Shown one piece after another: positions 54,027 through 61,565 of a DNA stretch of 64,000 nt. Position 1 is the stretch's first letter. Every line of letters starts with the position of its first letter. A program made the position numbers and the translations under genes. The stretch comes from Leptospira sp. (GTDB lineage Bacteria; Spirochaetota; Leptospiria; Leptospirales; Leptospiraceae), in NCBI GenBank assembly GCA_027533185.1, contig JAPZTS010000001.1:62001-126000 (forward strand). The letters run 5' to 3'. The notes beneath the pieces are model-generated. The model ran no database searches and was not told where the DNA came from. It saw only the letters and a list, made by a program, of their open reading frames with translations.

Positions 54027-54563
54027 TTAGAAATGATAGCCTATACCTAAATTCAATTGAGGTGCATCCGTATATATTTTGTTATCCTCTCTAAATTGGT
54101 AACGGCTCCCCGATAGTTCAAGATTAAGATAAATACTTTCTGTCATAAAGTAACGAGTTCCGAAACCTATGCCATATTGCCATAGGTCTGCCCCCCTTCC
54201 AAAACCAGTCAACTGGCCACCACCTAATAGCCGTATGTATGGCTTCCAGTCATTACCAATTGCAAACTGGTATCCTAAAGACAAAGTAGCAGTCGCAACG
54301 GAAATCTCAGCTGACCTTGCAAAGCCAAATCGGTTTTCGTCTTTTTCAGCTTGGATCCGAATGTACTGGGCAGAGAGACCAATTAAATATGACTCTCCTA
54401 ATATCCGTTCATACGATAATAGGGCAAGCGGTTGTGTTTTGTTTTCGATTTGCACTGCTCCCAACCGGAGGTCGACATAATTTGCTTTTGGACTGGGACC
54501 CTCAGCGGCAAGGCTAAGAGAAGTTAAAAGTAGAAGCAAAAGGAAAATAGAAAAATGTTTCAT
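54027..54563 (-). CDS. Small outer-membrane beta-barrel protein
   Basis: 178 aa. Signal peptide ILLLLLLTSLSLAAEG, then eight alternating beta strands (NYVDLRLGAVQIEN, PLALLSYERILGESYLIGLSAQYIRIQ, ATATLSLGYQFAIG, WKPYIRLLGGGQLTGFG, YGIGFGTRYFMTESIYLNLELSGSRYQF) ending in LNLGIGYHF with C-terminal Phe, the OMP assembly signal. OmpW/OmpX-like size; OmpW-type barrels pass hydrophobic compounds. Convergent with tetR (9-bp gap), and its promoter carries operator 3. Confidence 0.8.
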   Translation of the reverse strand: MKHFSIFLLLLLLTSLSLAAEGPSPKANYVDLRLGAVQIENKTQPLALLSYERILGESYLIGLSAQYIRIQAEKDENRFGFARSAEISVATATLSLGYQFAIGNDWKPYIRLLGGGQLTGFGRGADLWQYGIGFGTRYFMTESIYLNLELSGSRYQFREDNKIYTDAPQLNLGIGYHF

Positions 54564-54570
54564 AAAGTTA

Positions 54571-54584
54571 GTATACGCGTATAC
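54571..54584 (-). promoter_or_regulatory. TetR-type operator 3 (beta-barrel gene)
   Basis: GTATACGCGTATAC, a perfect 14-bp palindrome, 7 bp upstream of the beta-barrel start codon. Position and sequence match operator 1. Confidence 0.85.
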
Positions 54585-54658
54585 AATTTTTTGTAAATGA
54601 AAAAATAAAAGGTTAATTTTCTTTATTTTTCTCGCGAAGATTTGGGGATATGTCTCGT

Positions 54659-54911
54659 ATGAATAAAAAATTTATAATCCAGCGATTCTTTTTCATAGTA
54701 GTGGCTTTATGCTTCTCTTGTTTTAGGGATGGAAAAATCGTTAGTCCATTCTCTGAAGAGAAAAAAAAATGACCAACGAGTTTGTATAGCACTGGTTCTC
54801 TTTTGCGAGGATCAATTCAAACAATGCATTAATCCTCCAGACAATCGCGATTTTTGTCGGAACGCTTATCAAGGTTGTAACAATACAGTAAGGCAGTGTA
54901 TTTCAAATTGA
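54659..54911 (+). pseudogene. Small cysteine-rich lipoprotein, family member 3, frameshifted
   Basis: ATG 54659 begins FFFIVVALCFSCFRDGKIVSPFSEEKKK and stops at TGA 54770-54772. The rest of the protein (NDQRVCIALVLFCEDQFKQC...NNTVRQCISN) continues in the next frame to 54911. The run of nine A at 54761-54769, eight in member 2, causes the shift. It may be a pseudogene, a slippage-dependent (phase-variable) gene or a sequencing error; the coding sense of both halves is fully kept. Confidence 0.75.
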
Positions 54912-54990
54912 ATTTCATGTAATAGGAGAACCAGCAGTTGAAAATATTCTCCAAATCGAAAATGGGAAAAAATGTAATCTTTTCATGCGA

Positions 54991-55034
54991 ACATAAAGTC
55001 GCCTTTAAGCAGACTGGATTCCTTATGCGGTAAA
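54991..55034 (+). repeat. Dispersed structured repeat, copy F (internally deleted)
   Basis: ACATAAAGTCGCCTTTAAGC, then GGATTCCTTATGCGGTAAA: the left 33 bp joined almost directly to the right end. The deletion lies between the two TTCCT sequences that flank the hairpin in complete copies, as expected for strand slippage across a hairpin. Confidence 0.65.
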
Positions 55035-55101
55035 TTTTAAATCAAGCTTTCGATAAAGAAATAGAAATATTGGTTTCAAGGGATCGCAGATTTTAGCAAG
55101 T

Positions 55102-55677
55102 TTACTCGCGTTTGTACATTTGAAGTTTTGTATCTATTATTTTAAGAAATTTTTCCATATAATCGAAGTATTTTGGATTTGGATCAAGTTTAAAAGAATT
55201 CATAGCACCTTCATACAACATAAGAATCTCTTCACTAATGATCCTTGACTCATTTTCTGATATCTTGTAGTTATTAATAAAATATTTTACGAATGGTTTT
55301 TTAAGATTCTCAAACGCAGCCTGATTGCGTTCTTGAATTTCTTTTGTGTTTACAGGTAAGTTAACGAGCGGACAACCTTGTGGATATAATTTTGAAATTT
55401 TTTTCTTTGTTATTTTGACCCAGGCATGAGAAAAGTCTATAAAAATCGGATGCTTTGATAGAATTTTACTACATAGATTCAATAGAATTTCTTCTATTTG
55501 CTCAATATACAATACACCCAATTCGGTTTTTGATGAAAAATGAATATAGAATGATTTTTTAAACGTTCCAGAATGTTCTAAAATTTCATTAATCCCTGTC
55601 TCCGTATAGCCATTTTTATAAAATAAATCCAGCGCAGAATTTAGAATTCTATCTCTTGCAGAAACGAAATTTTCCAT
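55102..55677 (-). CDS. TetR family regulator (AcrR/YxaF-like)
   Basis: 191 aa from ATG 55677. Helix-turn-helix ILNSALDLFYKNGYTETGINEILEHSGTFKKSFYIHFSSKTELG; the CPLVNL segment near 93 is common in this subgroup. Divergent from the START/hydrolase/crotonase operon with two 20-bp operators in between. Ligand unknown, probably a lipid or acyl compound. Confidence 0.88.
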   Translation of the reverse strand: MENFVSARDRILNSALDLFYKNGYTETGINEILEHSGTFKKSFYIHFSSKTELGVLYIEQIEEILLNLCSKILSKHPIFIDFSHAWVKITKKKISKLYPQGCPLVNLPVNTKEIQERNQAAFENLKKPFVKYFINNYKISENESRIISEEILMLYEGAMNSFKLDPNPKYFDYMEKFLKIIDTKLQMYKRE

Positions 55678-55692
55678 ACTCAATTATTTTTT

Positions 55693-55753
55693 GGTAGACT
55701 AATCTGTCCACCTAAATTTATGGTCTACTCAATGGTAGACCGATTAGTACACC
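55693..55753. promoter_or_regulatory. Two operators between tetR and the START operon
   Basis: GGTAGAC-TAATCT-GTCCACC (55693-55712) and GGTAGAC-CGATTA-GTACACC (55734-55753) share the pattern GGTAGAC-N6-GTnCACC, with starts 41 bp apart. A third palindrome, GGTCTAC-TCAATG-GTAGACC (55722-55741), overlaps the second. This resembles TAGACCG-type boxes of YxaF/LmrA-group TetR proteins. Confidence 0.8.
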
Positions 55754-55795
55754 ATGAAAAATCTATTGCCATAACTTAACTAAAGTAGGTTCAAC

Positions 55796-56464
55796 ATGAT
55801 CAAAACTGATATAAAAATCAAATTAAAGTTAATAATCATTCTGCTATTTTGCTCGCAATCTTTGTTTACTCAAAGTGCTGAGTGGAAGGAAGCAAAGAAT
55901 AAAAATGGGATTATTGTATTTACCCGGGAGTTAAAAGGTTCAGATGTTGAAGAATACTTAGGCAAGGTTGAATTGGAAGCCAGTCTTTCCCAAATTGTGA
56001 GTTTGCTTACGGATCCAAGAGCATGTGATTATATATACCATAGCTGTTTAGAGATGACGGTTCTTTCAGGTTCCACTCAGAAGTCAATTATTTACATAAG
56101 AAATGGAGCTCCATGGCCCGTAGCGAGTAGGGATGTTGTGACTGAACGTACATTAAACCAAAATCCAAAATCAAAAGTGGTTACCTTAAGATTTCAAAAA
56201 ACGGATACTGTGATGAAAGCTTCGCCAGCAGGAGTAGTCAGAACGGAATCATTGGTTTCAAATTGGCGCATCATCCCAGTTAGTCTTGGAAAAACAATGA
56301 TTGAGTACCAAGCCCATTTTGAACCTGGGGGTTCCGTTCCAAAATCAATTCTAAATCTAGTCATTACAAATACTCCGTTTAATTCCTTAGCAAATATCAA
56401 AAAGGCTGTTGGTGAAGGTAAATTCAAAGATACTAAATTAGAATGGATCAGTGAGTTTGAATAG
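55796..56464 (+). CDS. START-domain (lipid-binding) exported protein
   Basis: 222 aa. Signal peptide LKLIIILLFCSQSLFTQSA, then a START domain from about 30: EWKEAKNKNGIIVFTRELKGSDVEEYLGKVEL, the motif LTDPRACDYIYHSCLEM, and APWPVASRDVVTERTL, all typical of StAR-related bacterial proteins. It would bind a hydrophobic ligand in the periplasm. First gene of a three-gene operon with a hydrolase and a crotonase, divergent from tetR. Confidence 0.85.
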   Translation: MIKTDIKIKLKLIIILLFCSQSLFTQSAEWKEAKNKNGIIVFTRELKGSDVEEYLGKVELEASLSQIVSLLTDPRACDYIYHSCLEMTVLSGSTQKSIIYIRNGAPWPVASRDVVTERTLNQNPKSKVVTLRFQKTDTVMKASPAGVVRTESLVSNWRIIPVSLGKTMIEYQAHFEPGGSVPKSILNLVITNTPFNSLANIKKAVGEGKFKDTKLEWISEFE

Positions 56465-56534
56465 GTTCTGCTTAGTTTATTTCTTGATATGGATAAAAAA
56501 AATTATTCACGTCAAGTAAATTCAAGGGAAATTT

Positions 56535-57389
56535 ATGAATAGAAAAATCGAAATCAAAGCGGCTGATGATCAAAAGTTATGTTGTACTTTTTTTTCTGGT
56601 CAAAGTGAGACAGAAGTAACAAAAGTCATAATTATTCAATCTGCCGTCGGTGTCAAAAGAGGATTTTATAGTCCGTTAGCTGGGTTTCTTGCTAAAAACG
56701 GATATCATGTTTACACAATTGACTATAGGGGTATTGGAGATTCAGGAGACCCTTCTACAATTGAAGACGGAATTCACACTTGGGGCACCTTAGATTTACG
56801 AGCAATTCATGAATATGTTGAGGCAAATCATCCAAGTATGGATTTGCATATCATCGGACATAGCGGCGGTGGCTGGCTTCTGGGATATGTTCGGCCGCCA
56901 AAAAATCTTAAGTCGTTAGTACTATTGAATGTCGGTGATGGTTATTTCAATGCGTTTCCATTTCCAGCAAATCTAACAATGTATTTAAATTGGAAAGTGC
57001 ATTTGCCTAGAGAAGTAAAGAAACATGGCTTATTACTAACAAGTAGATATTACTATGGAGCTCCGCTTCCAAAAAATATTGCATTAGAATGGGCAGAAAT
57101 GGGTTTACTTAAAGGATTTTTAGAAAATCCTTCACTCAATCCTAAGGGAAAGTTTTTAAAATCATATAATATTAGAAAATTATCAGTAAGCTTTTCTGAT
57201 GATACAGTTATACCTCTAAAACCGATTAAATCGATGATGAAAAAATTTGATAATAACTTAGAACATTTTCATTTGCATCCAAAGGATATCAATGAGAAAG
57301 AAATGGGCCATTTTGGAATCTTGAAACCCAATCAAAAGAACAACTTATGGCCGAGAATTCTTGTTTGGCTGGAAGGAAATAGTTTCTAA
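56535..57389 (+). CDS. Alpha/beta hydrolase
   Basis: 284 aa, cytosolic. Nucleophile elbow GHSGGG (Ser near 111), oxyanion and core strands around VIIIQSAVGVKRGFYSPLAGFLAKNGYHVYTIDYRGIGDSGDP, catalytic Asp candidate in SVSFSDDTVIPLKPI and His in KEMGHFGIL. The order and spacing are complete, so an esterase or thioesterase is expected. Second gene of the START operon, 70 bp after it. Confidence 0.85.
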   Translation: MNRKIEIKAADDQKLCCTFFSGQSETEVTKVIIIQSAVGVKRGFYSPLAGFLAKNGYHVYTIDYRGIGDSGDPSTIEDGIHTWGTLDLRAIHEYVEANHPSMDLHIIGHSGGGWLLGYVRPPKNLKSLVLLNVGDGYFNAFPFPANLTMYLNWKVHLPREVKKHGLLLTSRYYYGAPLPKNIALEWAEMGLLKGFLENPSLNPKGKFLKSYNIRKLSVSFSDDTVIPLKPIKSMMKKFDNNLEHFHLHPKDINEKEMGHFGILKPNQKNNLWPRILVWLEGNSF

Positions 57390-57445
57390 GAGTTTATTCT
57401 GATTAAACTAACAAGAATAAGATAATTTAGCTATTGGAGAGGTAT

Positions 57446-58234
57446 ATGAGTAACTTTATTAAAACAGAAAATCGCGAAGGTGTTTTGCTCATTGGAATTA
57501 ACCGACCAGAGGCACGTAACGCATTTACATGGGATATGTTTATCGCTTTAAGCAAAGCCTACGGAGAATTAGAATCTGATTCGACTGCGAAAGTGGGTTT
57601 GCTTTATGCGGAAGGAAAACATTTTACCATGGGTTTAGATTTAGCGGAAGTTAGCGAAAGAATGAAAGTCGAGCGCGGTTTTCCTCTATATCCAGGTGCA
57701 CCAGATCCGCATGATTTAGACATCCAGGCTCCAAAACGTACAAAGCCACTCATCTTTGCGGCCCAGGGATTTTGTTTCACCCTAGGAATAGATCTTTTGC
57801 TTTCGTCTGACGTGCGATTTGCGGCAAGCAATGCCATTTTTTCCCAGTTTGAGGTGGGTCGTGGGCTCATGCCTTTGGGAGGCTCTACTCTTCGATTTCC
57901 AAAGGTTTCGGGTAAGGCAAATGCTTTGCGTTATATGTTAACAGGAGATCAATTTGATGCGAATGAAGCTTTTAGGCTCGGGCTTATTCAGGGTATTTTT
58001 CCAACTCGAGAGTTATTTGATCAAAGTTATGCGTATGCACTTCGAATTGCAAAGCATTCAGCACCATTGGCTGTGCGCGAAATGCTTGCGGCGATTCGAT
58101 TTTCAGAAGGGGACAAAGATAAAATTTTTCAAGATATTCTAAATCGTGGATTAGTCCTATTAGAGTCCGAGGACTTTGAAGAAGGAGTACGTTCTTTCGT
58201 AGAAAAACGTCCACCGAAATTCAAAGGAAAATAA
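57446..58234 (+). CDS. Enoyl-CoA hydratase/isomerase family protein (crotonase)
   Basis: 262 aa from ATG 57446, with GGAGAGG just upstream. Crotonase signatures: NRPEARNAFTWDMF, YAEGKHFTMGLDLAEVSE (oxyanion hole), QGFCFTLGIDLLLSSDVRFAASNAIFSQFEVGRGLMPLGGSTLRFPKVSG. The hydratase Glu positions are replaced (GIDLLL, EVGRGLMP), so an isomerase or other crotonase reaction is possible. Acts on an acyl-CoA in the cytosol. Third gene of the operon; the set START, hydrolase, crotonase implies breakdown or modification of an imported lipid. Confidence 0.85.
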   Translation: MSNFIKTENREGVLLIGINRPEARNAFTWDMFIALSKAYGELESDSTAKVGLLYAEGKHFTMGLDLAEVSERMKVERGFPLYPGAPDPHDLDIQAPKRTKPLIFAAQGFCFTLGIDLLLSSDVRFAASNAIFSQFEVGRGLMPLGGSTLRFPKVSGKANALRYMLTGDQFDANEAFRLGLIQGIFPTRELFDQSYAYALRIAKHSAPLAVREMLAAIRFSEGDKDKIFQDILNRGLVLLESEDFEEGVRSFVEKRPPKFKGK

Positions 58235-58992
58235 ACTATTTGAATTGCAAGCAACGCAAAACACTCTACTATCCTACCAACTCAGGTAACGATCTTTAGG
58301 TAATGATGTTTGTGAAATGACATTAGGTGGAATATCTTCTTTTGATTTTTGAGAATTCCTCAAAAGTATTCTTCTTCGTAGTAAGCAGGAAAAACAAGTC
58401 GTCGAACTCTTTGTCGCGTATTCTTAAAGGGGAAATATAGTCGCCACTCGCGCCTCGAATAGTATCCATATTGGATGGCATTTAACAATTGCTATTTGGA
58501 TTTGCTCCAACAATATACACATTGATACCGATGGTTAAACATTTATAATTTTACCCTTGTATACCATTTGATAGATCGACCGATTTCCACTTGATACCCT
58601 AAATATTTCCCCTTTGTTGCCAAATAAAATCCTGTCGCTATTTATCCAACTGGTCTTTTACTGTTCTGTTCAGGTCTCTTTCTGAGACTTTTCTAATATC
58701 AGTTTATATAAGTTTTGATTGGTAAAAACTTATTTTTCGTTAATTAATGTTAGTCGATATTTAAAAAGAGTATTCCAAAAATGAATAACGACCAGAGATC
58801 TCGAATCAATCGTCAAATTTGTAGCGAATGCGACGACGTACAGAGTTCATTAGTCCAAAAATCAGCCCAGACAACTGAAGAAGGTTTTTTTCTCATCATT
58901 TTACAAAAATATATTTAATTTGAGAGCTTCTTTGTAAGATTCGACGCAAAGTAGCCGTCAATTTATTTATAGGTTAGGTATAGGGGGAGTAT
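58235..58992. other. 758-bp gene-free region with a trace of the repeat
   Basis: No reading frame with coding character. At 58434-58445 the 12 bases AATATAGTCGCC match the left end of the dispersed repeat; nothing further aligns. A+T-rich stretches near 58730 and the ribosome site GGGGGAG at 58983 belong to the promoter region of the next gene. This probably is the right margin of the accessory region. Confidence 0.45.
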
Positions 58993-60456
58993 TTGAATCC
59001 AAAAGACAGAATATCATTTGATCAACTTGCTAAATTCGAGCTTAGTGCGGAATCACTCAATAGCTTTCGCCAAAACAAACGAATTCCCTTCGATCTATAT
59101 AACAAAAATGGACAAGTTGTTATGCCAAAAAAGAATCTGCCTACAGAGGAGGATTTCGTAAAACTTTTAAAATTTGAATTGCAAGGCCTTTATTTCCGCA
59201 TCGCCGAATTAAAAAAATCCAGTAGACAAACTGGAAATGTTTCAGCTGAAAAAAACGAAGTCAAACTATTCAGCAAAGATAGGACTTTGGACTTTGCAAA
59301 ACAATCTGCTACTTTACTTGAGGAATTAAAAAAAGAAGCCTTCTCATCCGAACAAGCTGTGATGATACAGCATTCTGTCAGAGACATTTTAGATGACTTT
59401 ATCAGTAATCCTGATTTTGAAACCGGACTTTTTAATATTTTAGAGATCCTAAGCGTTGCTGGAGTCCCGCTCCAATCAGAACTCCTAACGAAACGAACCA
59501 TTGTCGCGATGGGGATGAAAGTAAGAACGCGGAAGATAGGGACGGATGAGGACAATAAGCCGAATAAAAAAGACCACCTTGCGATCATGATGGCAAGTTA
59601 CTTGGCCGACGTAGGATATTCGAAGTTAGATGTGTCCGAAAATCCTAAACTTACTAAGGAGGAATACTTTTCGATTCAACAACACCCGATAATCAGTTAT
59701 TTGATGACGCTCCCAGCACAAGAGATTACTTCCGACATTCGGACCTTGATCTTAAATCATCATCGACCATTCCGTGGAAGTGGAATCAATAATAACTATC
59801 CCGATCCGAGATCTGTTTTTACTCGTTTGATGTCTGTTAGAGACAAGTTTATAAAGGATGTTTCTAAGGCACGAATTGTTTCCGACATTGAATCTCAACT
59901 TCGAATTCAGGAGAGTCAAAATTCAAATGCTCAATTTGAAGAAGATATTGCCATCCTTTCATTAGCAAGTGAGTATGCATCTCTCACCTCAGACCAACCT
60001 TGGAGAAAGGCATTTTCTTCATCGATGGCACTAAAAACTATTTTGAATGATTCGTTCTTTTCATACAGCAATAAAAGTATCAGGCATCTATTAGATTATG
60101 TTGGTGCAAGTCTTACAAATAACGAGAACATAATCCAAGTAGGTAGTCTTGTCATTACGGCATCCATCGATTCAGAGAAACAAGTTCATTTCGATATATG
60201 TAAAGTTTTGGAAGTTGAACATTACCAAACTCGTCCCAAGGTGCAAAGGATTTGTACAATCAAACCTATATTTAAGAAAGGTACTAAATATAGAATCGCA
60301 GATTTTGATGCCAATGAAGTAAGAATGGATCGCCGTAGAGCGATTATTGATCTAGCTTCACAGACAGCAAGCTCTCAAAGAGTGATTTACATCATTGATC
60401 AAGAAATTAACGAACGACTGTTCGACGCTGTTAGCACATTGAGTAAAGCCAGTTAG
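58993..60456 (+). CDS. HD-GYP-like protein with degenerate catalytic region
   Basis: 487 aa from TTG 58993. The N-terminal 110 residues resemble the PilZ/DUF-type linker seen before HD domains (FELSAESLNSFRQNKRIPFDLYNKNGQVVMPKK). The middle has the HD-GYP helix set: ERxIVAMGMKVRTRK, ASYLADVGYSKLDVSENPKLTKEEYFSIQQHPIISYLMTLP and ILNHHRPFRGSGINNNYP. The first HD pair is not obvious and GYP reads NNNYP, so c-di-GMP phosphodiesterase activity is doubtful. It could be a sensor of the nucleotide. Single gene. Confidence 0.7.
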   Translation: MNPKDRISFDQLAKFELSAESLNSFRQNKRIPFDLYNKNGQVVMPKKNLPTEEDFVKLLKFELQGLYFRIAELKKSSRQTGNVSAEKNEVKLFSKDRTLDFAKQSATLLEELKKEAFSSEQAVMIQHSVRDILDDFISNPDFETGLFNILEILSVAGVPLQSELLTKRTIVAMGMKVRTRKIGTDEDNKPNKKDHLAIMMASYLADVGYSKLDVSENPKLTKEEYFSIQQHPIISYLMTLPAQEITSDIRTLILNHHRPFRGSGINNNYPDPRSVFTRLMSVRDKFIKDVSKARIVSDIESQLRIQESQNSNAQFEEDIAILSLASEYASLTSDQPWRKAFSSSMALKTILNDSFFSYSNKSIRHLLDYVGASLTNNENIIQVGSLVITASIDSEKQVHFDICKVLEVEHYQTRPKVQRICTIKPIFKKGTKYRIADFDANEVRMDRRRAIIDLASQTASSQRVIYIIDQEINERLFDAVSTLSKAS

Positions 60457-60572
60457 TTAGTTTAATTTGACCAGACTCTCCCGCGAGAACACCAGCTGTG
60501 CATTGACGAGTTTCCAGAGCGATACCGATCATCTCAATCAGCATCGCTAATCTTCCGCCTTGGGTTTTTATT

Positions 60573-61016
60573 CTAGGTTTTTAATGTAACTGAGGAAGTC
60601 TCGATACCCTCCTTCTTTTGCATGGAAGTGATGAACTCAGTTCCAAAGCTGAGTTTTTTCGCTATGCTCGAGTTAGGTGCAATCACTCGCCAAAAAGGTG
60701 GAATCTCACTTAACTTGGTGCCACTATGGTACTTCTCAAAGGCAGATTCGGCAACGATTCTCAAAAATAAACCAGTTGTAACTGGGCAGGTGGCATCTGC
60801 CTTAAACCTCTTTGCCAAATCCTTTCGAACTTTTTTGATATCGACAAATTCTCCTTTGGGAATCTTCCGAATGTATTCTTCAAATATCTTTGGTGTTGCC
60901 ACTAACATATCTGAGTCTTCTTCAATGTCTGAAAACCGCTTATCGATATGCTTCACTTTTGGTTCTGCCTTTTTATTTAGCTTATCATTCCATGGTTGTT
61001 TTGATTTTTCTTTCAT
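60573..61016 (-). CDS. MGMT/ATL-like protein lacking the active cysteine
   Basis: 147 aa from ATG 61016 (AGGAG upstream; the preceding TTG is less likely). The C-terminal 100 residues align with O6-alkylguanine-DNA transferases: IPKGEFVDIKKVRKDL for IPxGxxxxYxxIA, and PFWRVIAPNSSIAKKLSFGTEFI for PCHRVIxxxGxxxGYxxGxxxK. Cys becomes Phe and His becomes Trp, so it cannot transfer alkyl groups; alkyltransferase-like proteins (ATL, PWHR) bind damaged DNA without repairing it. The fold assignment is mine from pattern only. Overlaps the SRPBCC gene by 32 bp. Confidence 0.5.
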   Translation of the reverse strand: MKEKSKQPWNDKLNKKAEPKVKHIDKRFSDIEEDSDMLVATPKIFEEYIRKIPKGEFVDIKKVRKDLAKRFKADATCPVTTGLFLRIVAESAFEKYHSGTKLSEIPPFWRVIAPNSSIAKKLSFGTEFITSMQKKEGIETSSVTLKT

Positions 61017-61506
61017 CAAATGTTTCTCCTAGTGCCAAACTCAAATCTTTAAGATAGACTTCCATTACCTGGTTCACGTCAAAGAAAAGATAAGAAACCA
61101 CTCTATAAAAGATAGAGGAAACGCGAACAGATTCTTGGAAAACTACTTTTGTCCCGTTGCCATCTTTCTCCAGGATACCTATCCATTCTGCATCCAAATA
61201 CTCTGGTTCCAATACTTTCATCTTCCAATAGTTAGGTTCCTTGATTTCGATCGTTTGGAATTTTGTGGTAATCCCTTGTTTCGAAATTTCAACCCAAACT
61301 TCTGGACTTTGTGAAATCATTTCGATTGTTTCCAAGTCTTTACGCCAAGATGTTTGCCCCTGGATATTTCGAATTTGATTCCATACTTGCTCCAAGCTCG
61401 TAGAGAACCTCGCTTCCTTTTTCACAACACGTTTTTCCGGTGCTTTAACTACGAGAAAACCTACCAAGGCAATGAGACTGCCAAGAACGATTAGAATTAT
61501 TTTCAT
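60985..61506 (-). CDS. SRPBCC-fold membrane-anchored protein
   Basis: 173 aa. An N-terminal membrane anchor (IILIVLGSLIALVGFLVV) is followed by an SRPBCC/START-like helix-grip fold: ARFSTSLEQVWNQIRNIQGQTSWRKDLETIEMI, the polyketide-cyclase pattern. It binds a hydrophobic ligand; identity unknown. Upstream gene of the MGMT-like protein, with a 32-bp overlap, so both are made together. Confidence 0.75.
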   Translation of the reverse strand: MKIILIVLGSLIALVGFLVVKAPEKRVVKKEARFSTSLEQVWNQIRNIQGQTSWRKDLETIEMISQSPEVWVEISKQGITTKFQTIEIKEPNYWKMKVLEPEYLDAEWIGILEKDGNGTKVVFQESVRVSSIFYRVVSYLFFDVNQVMEVYLKDLSLALGETFDERKIKTTME

Positions 61507-61565
61507 ACGTATCTCCTTTTCTGTTAGGATAGCAGGAAAACAGGAAGGTCGATTGACGATTCTTG

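Noticed and set aside
42722..55034. Classical integron with attC sites
   Set aside because: The repeat has attC-like length, orientation and an extra-helical base, but I find no consistent RYYYAAC/GTTRRRY core pairs (only copy B has GCTTAAC) and no integron integrase in the window.
42722..55034. CRISPR array
   Set aside because: The copies are 120 bp long and 1-6 kb apart, with genes between them; no short regular repeat-spacer pattern exists anywhere in the window.
58434..58445. Eighth full copy of the dispersed repeat
   Set aside because: Only 12 bases match and no stem partner is found; chance or extreme decay cannot be told apart.
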